This document shows positions 7,401 through 14,174 of a stretch of 36,050 nt of DNA, in pieces. This stretch comes from Ammonifex sp. (GTDB taxonomy: Bacteria > Bacillota > Desulfotomaculia > Desulfotomaculales > DYER01), in assembly GCA_020725605.1 (NCBI GenBank), contig DYER01000013.1, positions 1 through 36,050 of the forward strand. Reading direction: 5' to 3'. The translations under genes were made by a program, and so were the position numbers. The notes beneath the pieces are model-generated. The model was not told where the DNA came from and searched no databases. It saw only the letters and a program-made list of their open reading frames with translations. Position 1 is the stretch's first letter. The number at the start of each line of letters is the position of its first letter.

Positions 7401-8334
7401 AAATGCCGGCGGCCTTCTCCTGATAGCGCCCCACCCGCAGGGGGATGTCCAGGATCTTCTCCAGACGCTCGACGATGGCCCGCCGGGCCGGGGCCTCGCC
7501 CTCGCCCGCCACTTCCATGCCCAGGTCCGGGCGGATGGTCATGGCCTGCACGGCAGGAACCTCCGCCGCCTCGGGCAGCTCCAGCCTGGGGATTGCGGGC
7601 CTGGCCCGTTCGAGCAATCTTGTGGCGGCCTTGCCGATGGCGCGGGCGGCCACGTCGCCGCCGCCGAAAAGGGCCGCGCCGACGGCCGCCTCTTTTCCGA
7701 TTTCCGGGAGGGATCTACCTTCGGCGGCGCTCTTGACGCCTTCATAGACCGCGCCGGAGGCCGCACCGGGCAGGAAGGCTCGGCCGGCGCGGGCGGCAAG
7801 GCCGGTCGCCGCCTCCGGAATCAGCCTGGCCGCCGCCCGGCCCACCGTCTCGTACAGGCCGGAGACGGGCACCAGGGAACCGGCCAGCTCGCCAACTGTG
7901 GCAGCCGCTTTTTCCACTGTGGTCTCCGGCTCAGGGGAAGGAGGCGGCTCCGCGCCGGTGAGCCTGAACACCGTTCTTTCGATGAGGCCGCCGGGACCGC
8001 CCAGGCCCAGGGTCAGCCCTCTGGTCAGCGCCCCGGCCCCTATTTCCAGGGTGCGGCCCAACCTCTCAAGCGGCCCGCGCTCCTCTTCCGCCGCAGGCGC
8101 TTCGGGGGGCGTCCTGAACTGCGCTCCGGGCAATACAACGTCAATAGCCTTCTGCCACCAGGGACGCCCGCTTATCCACTCTTCGGTCCTGCGACGCGCC
8201 TCCTCTTCCAGCGCCCGCTGTAAAGCAGCTTGAGCTTCGGCCTCCTGTCGCTTTCTCCGGTCTTCCTCCAATTCGGCCTTAACCCTGCCCAGCAGCCTTT
8301 CTCCCAGAATATCAACGTCGGGAAGGTAGGGCAT
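4474..8334 (-). CDS. Large polyvalent protein with zincin motif and LPD38-like region
   Basis: 1286 residues. ATG 8334 has AAGGAG 9 nt upstream; an in-frame ATG 9 nt earlier touches that site. Regions seen: a charged N-terminal helix (10-60); an Ala/Gly-rich, partly amphipathic region (95-260); a zinc-metallopeptidase motif LAHEAGHHLDRLL (HExxH near 332-336) with a downstream EGVAEFVRLYL that would give the third ligand; a long helical middle; and a region with FALRNPLRDLGSAFV (about 810-825). That last region I match to LPD38, a domain of the 'large polyvalent protein' class described in phages and conjugative elements. Such multidomain proteins are thought to travel with the DNA into the new host. 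It forms the end of the leftward gene block. The domain call is from memory and needs a profile search. Confidence 0.72.
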   Translation of the reverse strand: MPYLPDVDILGERLLGRVKAELEEDRRKRQEAEAQAALQRALEEEARRRTEEWISGRPWWQKAIDVVLPGAQFRTPPEAPAAEEERGPLERLGRTLEIGAGALTRGLTLGLGGPGGLIERTVFRLTGAEPPPSPEPETTVEKAAATVGELAGSLVPVSGLYETVGRAAARLIPEAATGLAARAGRAFLPGAASGAVYEGVKSAAEGRSLPEIGKEAAVGAALFGGGDVAARAIGKAATRLLERARPAIPRLELPEAAEVPAVQAMTIRPDLGMEVAGEGEAPARRAIVERLEKILDIPLRVGRYQEKAAGIYKGREEVIRTKLAEDLPVLAHEAGHHLDRLLNLSAPNQAFDAELVKLGRAAGEGLSPARVRKEGVAEFVRLYLGDREAALREAPEFYRHFEARLAESPRLESALKKAQNDIHAYLRADPVSRVKAAISFGFDRPERERPSVGEKIKSLWQVFYTRVFDELKPLHDAVQAITGGRRIPAPEDPYKQAVLLRDSGRLAHTFIWKGQIDENYNIVGPSLREIIAPLDTREKYRDFGAYVVAKRVKELYRQKARGRDIAAFPFSEADADAAIERLGNPEFDRIHEQLKGWFASLVDMLERSGLIDIMTKARILSSAEEYVPLYRVFAEEGRFGRRRLADLPRPVKALRGSGRTVIDPIESAVRQAYVFTNLALRNNVARLLAELAEKFPGAGRFIEKIPGDVRAINLKLGELKKVLEEAGADLSGTDLDEVVTVFRAGQVPRAKPDEHIITVWREGKPEFYQVSRELYDILTGANAGQLHWFFNLLRYPASLLRAGATLTIDFALRNPLRDLGSAFVYEGVMPWDIFRAIAHMAGKSDLYTKWKAAGGDQATFWSIDRDYLKQDVRRLIERGWREQLKHGVLHPIDALYKLRELSENVTRMATFGRKLGWSEAPTREALEEAALAARDVTIDFRRYGTWGRDWNAASAFANPALQGWDKFLRQLKKDPLGVSLRAFALVTLPSIALYFLNRGNPYYEELPEWRKDLFWNIPIDGGRRFLMWPKPFEIGIIFGTIPERFLRWLADHDPRAFKHLGDTVLSTLPGILPTVFEGPLELWANRSFFTGLPIVPMREQKLEPALQYGPYTSETAKLLGERLGWSPRKIEQYLQSVMATWGRYALGISDAILEAAGLAQAAPRPVRGPEEKPVLRSFVTRPKAGQSPTVERFYDLYNRAQQVEASVRERRRRGLPVALSEEEKYLISKLPVMRKIAKDLSEYREWERRILEDRGMTPEEKRAKLNRLELMEINRVRDAFGKELLQ

Positions 8335-8358
8335 AGCGACCATCTCCTTGAAATCATT

Positions 8359-8514
8359 TTAACCGGTTTTCGGTTCCGGCGGTAGCTTTTTGGGGCATTG
8401 TTCCGCCAGGGCCTCCTCCCGGCGCCATTTGATGTAGGCGGGAATCAGGGTTTTAATTGTTGCAGCGTCAAGCTGGAGGATGAAGAACGGAGTCTCTCGA
8501 ACGATCTCGGCTTC
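8359..8514 (-). pseudogene. Coding-like fragment without a usual start codon
   Basis: A 51-codon open stretch on the minus strand ending in TAA at 8359. It reads FFILQLDAATIKTLIPAYIKWRREEALAEQ and looks protein-like, but holds no ATG/GTG/TTG. It overlaps the 3' end of the neighbouring low-GC gene in another frame and stops 25 nt before the polyvalent ATG. It could be the surviving end of a gene displaced by the low-GC insertion, or a product of frameshifting from 8468-9190. Confidence 0.3.
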
Positions 8515-9190
8515 TTAAGTCGCGTATGAACAGGGTACCCGCAATCAATGCGGACAAGGCCACCAAGCCACCCCACACCCCAGTAGCTATATTTCGCTTC
8601 TGCCAGGCGAGATATTTAAGCTCAGCTTCTGCAACAGTTTCAGCTTGCCTTTCCAGCTTATAAAGCTCACTCTTACATGCATCCACTTGCCGACGTGCAT
8701 CTAACCATGCCATTTGGGCCTTGATTATTTCTTGTGGAATTGCGTTTTCATACTCTTCGCAACGACTTCCTACTGTGGCAAGAAGGCTGATCCCAAGTGA
8801 AAAATATGGCTCCCCACGTCGTTTGGCTTCTTGTTCTGCAAACCAGTAATACCTCTCGTGTTCTTCCTCGTAAGTGTCCATTATTCTCTGGTATTCAGCT
8901 AATTGTTTCTCTAGTTCTTGTTTTTTCTGTACCTGTTCAGGACGTGCGAGTATTTGCCCCTTTCTTCCTGCAATATCCGCTTGCGAAGGAATGGGCCTCA
9001 TTTCACCACTCAATAACTGTCCATCAATAACTCCGTACAGAGCCACCCATGCTTGGCCGGTCCAGCGGTCTCGCATGTGGACTATTTTCCCCTCGGCCTC
9101 CGACTGTACCGGGCCCTTCTCCCATCTGAAAGGCCAAGCAGTCATCAATAGGATGCATACAGCGGCAGGAATCGCCCAGCTAAGTTTCAT
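8468..9190 (-). CDS. Two-span membrane protein with coiled coil, atypical low GC
   Basis: 240 residues. An N-terminal hydrophobic segment (about 3-20, SWAIPAAVCILLMTAW) acts as signal anchor or signal peptide. Next come a soluble region, a long charged coiled coil (about 85-120 and 165-195), a second membrane span (about 203-222, GVWGGLVALSALIAGTLFI) and a short Arg-rich tail. ATG 9190 lies inside the end of the upstream gene (11-nt overlap, GAGGAG upstream). Base composition is visibly more AT-rich than every neighbour, suggesting later acquisition from a different host. No family is recognised; surface or envelope functions such as exclusion are possible but unproven. Confidence 0.7.
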   Translation of the reverse strand: MKLSWAIPAAVCILLMTAWPFRWEKGPVQSEAEGKIVHMRDRWTGQAWVALYGVIDGQLLSGEMRPIPSQADIAGRKGQILARPEQVQKKQELEKQLAEYQRIMDTYEEEHERYYWFAEQEAKRRGEPYFSLGISLLATVGSRCEEYENAIPQEIIKAQMAWLDARRQVDACKSELYKLERQAETVAEAELKYLAWQKRNIATGVWGGLVALSALIAGTLFIRDLRSRDRSRDSVLHPPA

Positions 9191-9533
9191 AAAAGCACTC
9201 CTCCTCAGCCTCCCTCTCGGGCGGCCGAAACAGCCACATCTCCTTCGCCAGCTCCTGCGCCATGTAGTCGGCGGCCTTCATCTTCCCGGCCTTCTCCAGG
9301 AAGTCCTTCTCGTCTTTCACCTCGGGCCTCTGGCACAGGTCGGTGTACACGCCGTCCCACGTCCTCAGCGCGTTCACCACGGCCTGGTTTAACGCCTTCT
9401 CGAACTCCCCCTTCTTCTTCAGCAGGGCGCTGTACCCCGGAAGCCACTTCTCCCAGTACCGCCGCGCCTCTTCCTTCCACTCCTGCGCCCTCGGGCTCTC
9501 CAGCAGCTCCTCGTCGCTCAGGTGCTCGTACAC
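9180..9533 (-). CDS. Hypothetical helical protein, 117 residues
   Basis: GTG 9533 is chosen because AGGGGAGG precedes it. A longer reading from ATG 9566 would start inside an extended -10 element (TGGTACAAT, with TACAAT at 9570-9565 on the minus strand) that probably drives this gene. The product is acidic and highly helical (VYEHLSDEELLESPRAQEWKEEARRYWEKWL; EKAGKMKAADYMAQELAKEMW), with no membrane segment and no known motif. Its 3' end overlaps the start of the membrane-protein gene by 11 nt, so the two are probably coupled. Confidence 0.65.
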   Translation of the reverse strand: MYEHLSDEELLESPRAQEWKEEARRYWEKWLPGYSALLKKKGEFEKALNQAVVNALRTWDGVYTDLCQRPEVKDEKDFLEKAGKMKAADYMAQELAKEMWLFRPPEREAEEECFYET

Positions 9534-9591
9534 GTTCCCCCGGCCTCCCCTCTGGCTTTCCCCCATTGTACCACAGCGGGATTAGCCGGCG

Positions 9592-9885
9592 CTACCTGTC
9601 CTGCCAAGGCTTTCCCGCCCGCCAGCGGTAGTAAGCACCCACCAGATTGTCGGGTAGACCGGCATCGACGATGGCAAAGACCAAATACTCAGGGAGGCGG
9701 GCAAGGTGGCCTCGTTCAAGGGCGTAAGCCATGTTGTAGCTTATGCCGAGCAGCCTGGCGAATTCGCTCCTGGTGAGTCCCTGCTCCTTTCGCCACACCT
9801 CGAACGGACACGGACCGGCGTTGACGAAGCGCGCCTTTAGGGGAGTCATTGCTTCGGGTTTCGTTTCATGCTGTGCCATTGTCAT
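9592..9885 (-). CDS. Xre-type helix-turn-helix protein
   Basis: 97 residues from ATG 9885, which has AAAGGAAGGGAAA just upstream. The helix-turn-helix is KEQGLTRSEFARLLGISYNMAYALERGHLARLPEYLVFAIVDAG, close to the Xre/Cro fold but with an atypical last helix. The N-terminal 25 residues are polar. It overlaps the end of the upstream gene by 20 nt in the leftward block. It is probably a transcription regulator of the element; its target is unknown. It is the third Xre-like protein in the element. Confidence 0.7.
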   Translation of the reverse strand: MTMAQHETKPEAMTPLKARFVNAGPCPFEVWRKEQGLTRSEFARLLGISYNMAYALERGHLARLPEYLVFAIVDAGLPDNLVGAYYRWRAGKPWQDR

Positions 9886-10123
9886 TTTCCCTTCCTTTCT
9901 CTTCAGCGCCAAAGCAGAAACATTCAATCGGCCAGCGGAAAACCAAAACCTCGCCGGTAGCTATGACCACATGCACTACGGCGGGGCATGTCTTCCACCA
10001 GGCCGGTGCCAGCGTGGAAGGCAGGCGCAGAACCCCGGGCCGCTCTTTGCCCACCGCGCGGCCACCCCTGGCCATACGCTTTTGCCGGTTGTCCTCGGCC
10101 AGCAACTGCGCTATCTCGTTCAT
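9866..10123 (-). CDS. Hypothetical small protein, 85 residues
   Basis: ATG 10123 is preceded by GGGGGGCAAC; readings from further upstream cross an apparent promoter region and are not supported. The first 30 residues are polar and basic (MNEIAQLLAEDNRQKRMARGGRAVGKERPG). The second half is hydrophobic beta-like (TCPAVVHVVIATGEVLVFRWPIECFCF) with three Cys. No family is recognised. It lies in the leftward block and overlaps the next gene. Confidence 0.6.
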   Translation of the reverse strand: MNEIAQLLAEDNRQKRMARGGRAVGKERPGVLRLPSTLAPAWWKTCPAVVHVVIATGEVLVFRWPIECFCFGAEEKGRENDNGTA

Positions 10124-10136
10124 GTTGCCCCCCGCC

Positions 10137-10166
10137 TTGCACCGCACCGCCCGGGTGCGATAAACT
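10137..10166 (+). promoter_or_regulatory. Possible rightward promoter giving a leaderless mRNA
   Basis: TTGCAC (10137-10142), an 18-bp spacer and TAAACT (10161-10166). The expected start, 7 nt on, coincides with the A of the ATG at 10173. The spacer holds GCACC/GGTGC, a possible operator. Confidence 0.4.
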
Positions 10167-10172
10167 AAACGC

Positions 10173-10343
10173 ATGAGGTGCGGTCTCTGCGGTGAACCCC
10201 TAATCCGCCGCGAAACCCACAATTTGGTCATCTACGAGTGTCCCACCTGCCGGGCCGAGTTGTGGCCGCGTGTCTCTCTGGAGGCCGCCGAACGGGATAC
10301 CCGAAAGGGTGCCGGTCGGCGTTCCTTCAGGAGGGGAAAGTAA
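10173..10343 (+). CDS. Possible 56-residue zinc-ribbon protein, antisense to the resolvase 3' end
   Basis: Reads MRCGLCGEPL, then 13 residues, then YECPTCRAELWP: two CxxC pairs 17 residues apart, the layout of a zinc ribbon, followed by a basic tail (KGAGRRSFRRGK). It runs opposite to the surrounding leftward genes and overlaps the last 45 codons of the resolvase gene. There is no ribosome site, but a promoter-like element would start the RNA at the ATG. Two CxxC pairs at sensible spacing are unlikely by chance, but overlap with another open frame keeps confidence low. Confidence 0.4.
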   Translation: MRCGLCGEPLIRRETHNLVIYECPTCRAELWPRVSLEAAERDTRKGAGRRSFRRGK

Positions 10344-10610
10344 TTCCCTCAGCCGCTCCGCTGGCAGCACCGCCAGCCACGGTTTGCGGTCCGCCTTGAG
10401 CAGCAGCACGTCCGCGCCTTCCAGCCACGCATACAGGGACTTGAACCCGTCCCGCCGGGCCTTCACCTCGCACCGCCACCCGTTGGGTAAAACCACGTCG
10501 CCGGCGAAGTCGCCGCCTGCGCTGCCTGACAGGGGTACCCTGGTTCCGCCCAGGAGCCTGGCCGCTTCCCGTTCGCGCCTCTTTCCTTTCGCCACCTCGC
10601 GGCGCGCCAT
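10200..10610 (-). CDS. Hjc-like Holliday-junction resolvase / PD-(D/E)xK nuclease
   Basis: 136 residues from ATG 10610 (GGAGG 9 nt upstream, 1 nt after the previous stop). Motifs: KGKRRERE near the N-terminus with the family's conserved Glu, D38 in GDFAGDVVL, and E48-x-K50 in CEVKAR. That is the PD-(D/E)xK arrangement typical of archaeal Hjc and related phage resolvases. The last 45 residues (from about SPPEGTPTG) look disordered and overlap a zinc-ribbon frame on the other strand. In the element it would process recombination or replication intermediates. It lies directly after the primase and its companion gene. Confidence 0.72.
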   Translation of the reverse strand: MARREVAKGKRREREAARLLGGTRVPLSGSAGGDFAGDVVLPNGWRCEVKARRDGFKSLYAWLEGADVLLLKADRKPWLAVLPAERLRELLSPPEGTPTGTLSGIPFGGLQRDTRPQLGPAGGTLVDDQIVGFAAD

Positions 10611-10611
10611 C

Positions 10612-11088
10612 TTAGTGCAACCTCCGCCACCAGCCGGGGTCATGCACCCACTCCTGCCGCTCAGAATCCCACCTGAAATCCAGTGGGTCAGAAATCCCCG
10701 CCGGCAGGGTGTACCGGTAGGGTTCCTTTGGCGGCACGGGGTCCGGCGGCGGAATGCTACCCGCTATGCGGCCCCGGATGTACTCCTGGACCGGCGTCAG
10801 CTTGGGGTTTACTGGTCGGGTATTGTCCCACAACCATTCGATTTCGTGGCCTGGTATCCAGGGACGGGTCTCGTATCCGTTCCGCCGGGTCTCGGCTTCC
10901 AGGCCGTGCAGGTACTCCTTGACCGCCGGCCTCATGGCCTTCAGCCGCCGCAGCAGGTCCAGGGCCTCCGGCGGTGCCTGCGTCAAGTCGGGCCACGGGT
11001 GCCGCATGTAGAGTTGGCCTTCCTTCAAATATACCCGCACTCCGTGGCGGACCAGGGCCGCCAGCAGGTCAGAAGGGGAGGTCGTCAT
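10612..11088 (-). CDS. TubC-N-like small protein following the primase
   Basis: 158 residues from ATG 11088, overlapping the primase 3' end by 20 nt. Longer readings upstream cross the iteron array and are spurious. The N-terminal 55 residues (SDLLAALVRHGVRVYLKEGQLYMRHPWPDLTQAPPEALDLLRRLKAMRPAVKEYL) resemble the TubC N-terminal docking fold, often found beside phage and plasmid primases. A Pro/Trp-rich C-terminal part (PWIPGHEIEWLWDN; WDSERQEWVHDPGWWRRLH) is unassigned. It is probably an accessory replication protein; the family match is from memory and moderate. Confidence 0.6.
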   Translation of the reverse strand: MTTSPSDLLAALVRHGVRVYLKEGQLYMRHPWPDLTQAPPEALDLLRRLKAMRPAVKEYLHGLEAETRRNGYETRPWIPGHEIEWLWDNTRPVNPKLTPVQEYIRGRIAGSIPPPDPVPPKEPYRYTLPAGISDPLDFRWDSERQEWVHDPGWWRRLH

Positions 11089-13933
11089 CTTCAAGCGAGA
11101 CTTCACCACCGTCAATTCTATAGCTCTCCTCTCCCTCAGAAGCGGGAACAACGGGAACGGAAGGCTCAATCCCTTGCGGCTCAAGGCTTTCCGCGTTCCC
11201 GTCCTGCGGGAACACGCGGGAACATTCGGGAACGAAACGGGAACACGACTCGTTCTCGGGGTCGGGCGTTCCCGTTTTGTTCCCGTTTTGTTCCCGCATG
11301 TTCCCGTTGCATGGGAACGCCGAATCCCGCGCCACGTCTGGGCTCGCGGGTTGCGTTCCCGTTGTTCCCGTTCTTTCGAGATGAACAAGGTACTGAGAAA
11401 GTTTCAGATGCAGTACGCGACGCGGAGTACCTTCGACCCTTACCTTGCGGACGGTTCGCCCGTCTTCGCCGGGTTCCAGCACCCCTTCGCGGGCCAGCAT
11501 GTCCCGCAGTGTGCGCTCCCGCACCGGGAACCCGCCGGCGGCCCGCAGATACTCGCTCACGGCCCGCCAGGCGGCCTCGGGGATGAGGTAGATACCCTGG
11601 TCATCAGCCCAGCCGAGCAAATCACCGCTTTGGCGATAGCCCCCCTGACCGTCTTCGGTTTCGTAGTACGTCCACCCGAACCGGTCAGCCAGCGGCGGCC
11701 TGTCGCCCGTGGCCCGGTCCACTAGGTGGCCCTTGCCTTGCGTAAAGATAGCGTCCAGGGTTTGGAGGAATTTTAACGTGGGGCGTTCCTCCTCCAGGTT
11801 CCGGGCATGCTCGCGGGCCAGGTGAACCAGTGCTTGCCAGGTATCCTCCAGAATTTCTTTAGCTCGCTTCTGGTCCAACACCCGCAGGCGCAGCGCGTAG
11901 GCCACGCCCGCTTCGGCCCCGAGGAAAAGATGCGCCACGGCTTCGGGCAAACGCGGGTGTCCCTCAATGGCCGCTCGTCGTCGCAGCTCCTCGAAGCGAT
12001 TCATCAGCCTGGGGGTCAGCCCGTCCATCTGGGGCGCAAGCCATTCCAGATAACCGCGCATGGCCTGGGGCAGCAAGTGGGTCTCGGCCTGGGCCTGGGT
12101 CAGCCTGTCCAGGTTAACCGCGCCTTCCTCGAACAGCACCGGCAGAATGCGCGCTCCGACCGATTGTACCTCCAACGGGAGTTGTTCTCCGGTGGCCACC
12201 ACTAGCGCGTTTGGCAGGTTTTCGGGCCGCAAACGCATGGTCGAATCGCACCGGCTCCGGCTAGCTCGATTTCCGACTTGGCGAATAAGCCGGTTGGCCT
12301 TTCGGTCGATAGCCGCAGCCTCGCGAGCATGTTTTTCCGGGGCGTAATCATCCACCACCAGCACGGCGTCCCGGCACAGAAAGGCGGCCCTTTCCAACGC
12401 GTTTTCACTTGAAGCGAAGAACGCAATCGGCAAATTGTCTTTTGTGAACGGGCCGCCGAAGTGGGAAAGAAAAAGCGCCGCTAGGGTGGATTTTCGCGTT
12501 CCGGTTTGGCCATACAGAAAGGGCACAACCGTTGGGTATAAAAGGCACGCCAGGGGTGCGCGCCAGACGCAAGCCCATAGCGGATGGGTGACTTCCGGCG
12601 GCCCGATTTCCAGCAGCCGCAGGGATGCGGCCATGCCTTCGTCCGGGCTGCCATCGGCCGGGAGTACGTACCGCCGCAGCCCCTCCAACTCGGGATCCAC
12701 CAGGACGCCTTCCGCGCCCACCGCGCCGCCCGCGTGGAGGTATGCCCACCGGTCGCCGATTTTCCGCCAGCCCAGGTGGGTATACACGCGTTCCTGCGGG
12801 GCTCCGCGGCTTGCCAGCTGAATGGCCTCGCGCAACCGGTCCTTCGCGCCCATGCCGGCGGAAATGACCGCATCGACGCCCCATTGCGCGACCCAGCTCA
12901 TAGAAAAGAACTTCTCCGCCGGCACGGTAATTCGCGGTAGCGTTCGGCCGGTGGCCAGCCGACCCTCTATCTCAAACAGGCGTATCTCTTCGGCCCCGTC
13001 GTCGCGGGCTACGTCGCGCACCACTTTGGCCGCGAAGTTGCAAAGCGGCACGGTAATTTCCCCGTCGCGAGTTGGCTTGCGCCAGGCAAGGCAACCGTGG
13101 TGAACGAGGTACCGTGTGCCGCACAGCGGGTCGGTCTTGTCCTCTTGCGGCCCCTCTGGTTCCGGGCTTCTCGGTTCCCATTCCGGCGCGGCCTCCACCA
13201 GTTCCAGCAGTTTCTCCTTCGTTCCGCCAGCGGCCAACCAGTCCGAAACGTCCCCCTTCTCGGGTAAGCCTGGCAGTTCCACCACGCGCACCCTGGCGGC
13301 CACCCCGTGGAGGGTTTTGGCCACCTGCTCCGCATGGCGGCGGCCCGGCTCGTCGGCGTCAGGGAGTATCACCACGTCGGCACCGCGCAGGGCCTCGCTG
13401 TATTCCGCCCGCCACTTCCCGGCCCCGCCCGGGCAGGTGGTGGCCGTAAGGCCCAGGGCCGCAAGGTTGTCCGCATCTTTTTCTCCCTCGACCACGAAAA
13501 CCGTCCGGCCTTCGCGCACGGCCGCCAGGACCTCGGGGAGGCGGTACAGCACTCGGCGAGTGTCTCTGAGGTTCCAGGTCCACCCGCCAGCACCGTCCGG
13601 CCGCCGCTGGCGGAACTTCTTTCCTGGAAACCGGCAGACTTCGAAGAGTAACCCGTCGTTTTCATCTACATAGCGGTAAACGGTCTCGGGTTCCTGGGAG
13701 TTGCGCGAGGGCTGGTGCAAGCCCAGGGCGGCCATAATGTCCTGGTACCGGCAACCAGCGAAGCAATACAGGAGCACCCGGTCGTTCTTTGTGGTGATAT
13801 GAAGGCTTGCGCGAGGATGACCAGGACCAGTTTTCGCGCCGTCGTTGTGACAGGGGCAAAATGCCCAATAGCCGCCCTTTCCGTCGGGTTTCGGGTCGCG
13901 CACTCGCGAGAGAATGTCCATGAGGGTCACCAC
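11069..13933 (-). CDS. Primase-helicase: CHC2 zinc finger, Toprim, DUF927-type ATPase
   Basis: 954 residues, GTG start behind GGGGG, overlapping the preceding gene by 7 nt. Domains in order: a CHC2-type zinc finger (C26, C28, H29, C57, C61); a Toprim domain with VFVVEGEKDADNL (about 150) and VVILPDADEPG (about 187); and a P-loop ATPase with Walker A YGQTGTRKST (about 473-481) and Walker B VLVVDDYAP (about 520), in a DUF927-like setting. Residues above 860 are Asn/Gly/Pro-rich without a domain. The DNA for residues about 855-930 is the heptamer array at 11143-11370. It should prime and unwind the element's own DNA, as P4 alpha or satellite Rep-primases do, probably starting at that array. Confidence 0.88.
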   Translation of the reverse strand: MVTLMDILSRVRDPKPDGKGGYWAFCPCHNDGAKTGPGHPRASLHITTKNDRVLLYCFAGCRYQDIMAALGLHQPSRNSQEPETVYRYVDENDGLLFEVCRFPGKKFRQRRPDGAGGWTWNLRDTRRVLYRLPEVLAAVREGRTVFVVEGEKDADNLAALGLTATTCPGGAGKWRAEYSEALRGADVVILPDADEPGRRHAEQVAKTLHGVAARVRVVELPGLPEKGDVSDWLAAGGTKEKLLELVEAAPEWEPRSPEPEGPQEDKTDPLCGTRYLVHHGCLAWRKPTRDGEITVPLCNFAAKVVRDVARDDGAEEIRLFEIEGRLATGRTLPRITVPAEKFFSMSWVAQWGVDAVISAGMGAKDRLREAIQLASRGAPQERVYTHLGWRKIGDRWAYLHAGGAVGAEGVLVDPELEGLRRYVLPADGSPDEGMAASLRLLEIGPPEVTHPLWACVWRAPLACLLYPTVVPFLYGQTGTRKSTLAALFLSHFGGPFTKDNLPIAFFASSENALERAAFLCRDAVLVVDDYAPEKHAREAAAIDRKANRLIRQVGNRASRSRCDSTMRLRPENLPNALVVATGEQLPLEVQSVGARILPVLFEEGAVNLDRLTQAQAETHLLPQAMRGYLEWLAPQMDGLTPRLMNRFEELRRRAAIEGHPRLPEAVAHLFLGAEAGVAYALRLRVLDQKRAKEILEDTWQALVHLAREHARNLEEERPTLKFLQTLDAIFTQGKGHLVDRATGDRPPLADRFGWTYYETEDGQGGYRQSGDLLGWADDQGIYLIPEAAWRAVSEYLRAAGGFPVRERTLRDMLAREGVLEPGEDGRTVRKVRVEGTPRRVLHLKLSQYLVHLERTGTTGTQPASPDVARDSAFPCNGNMREQNGNKTGTPDPENESCSRFVPECSRVFPQDGNAESLEPQGIEPSVPVVPASEGEESYRIDGGEVSLEDDDLPF
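11143..11370. repeat. 228-bp two-fold symmetric iteron array, candidate replication origin
   Basis: Thirteen exact heptamers CGGGAAC/GTTCCCG and one near copy (TGGGAAC, 11312-11318). CGGGAAC starts at 11143, 11152, 11207, 11217, 11227 and 11238. GTTCCCG starts at 11195, 11268, 11279, 11290, 11300, 11355 and 11364. The inner four on each arm are spaced 10-11 bp, one helical turn. Mirror partners share a centre at 11256.5 (11143 with 11370, 11195 with 11318, 11207 with 11306). The two 17-bp outer ends are exact inverted copies. It lies within the 3' part of the primase gene, as lambda ori lies in gene O. Confidence 0.72.
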
Positions 13934-14151
13934 TGTACCACCCCCAGCCGGCGGCGAATTTCGTCATGAAAGTGCCGCTCCAGGGCGGCCCGCACGGTCG
14001 GATAGCGCGTCTGGCGAAACAGAGAAGCCAACAAGTTGAAATAGCTGCCAGGATTCGATTTCCGAATCGCTTCAAGCTCAGCCATAGCTTGCCGGCGTGC
14101 TGGCGGCGGAAGGTGTTGCAGAAATGTTGCCGGATGCAGTACAATACGCAC
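13927..14151 (-). CDS. Hypothetical helical protein ahead of the primase
   Basis: 74 residues from GTG 14151, which has GGAG 8 nt upstream. An alternative GTG at 14178 overlaps the excisionase stop (GTGA) but has a poorer ribosome site and would add 9 residues. The product is basic and helical (PPARRQAMAELEAIRKSNPGSYFNLLASLFRQTRYPTVRAALERHFHDEIRRRLG). It may bind DNA or help load the helicase, but there is no recognised family. Its stop overlaps the primase start by 7 nt, indicating coupling. Confidence 0.62.
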   Translation of the reverse strand: MRIVLHPATFLQHLPPPARRQAMAELEAIRKSNPGSYFNLLASLFRQTRYPTVRAALERHFHDEIRRRLGVVQW

Positions 14152-14174
14152 AGGGAACACTCCTCTCCAGTTTT

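Noticed and set aside
10612-11388. Extending the TubC-like gene upstream to 11388
   Set aside because: The extra residues only translate the heptamer array in another frame; the ATG at 11088 overlapping the primase stop is the natural start.
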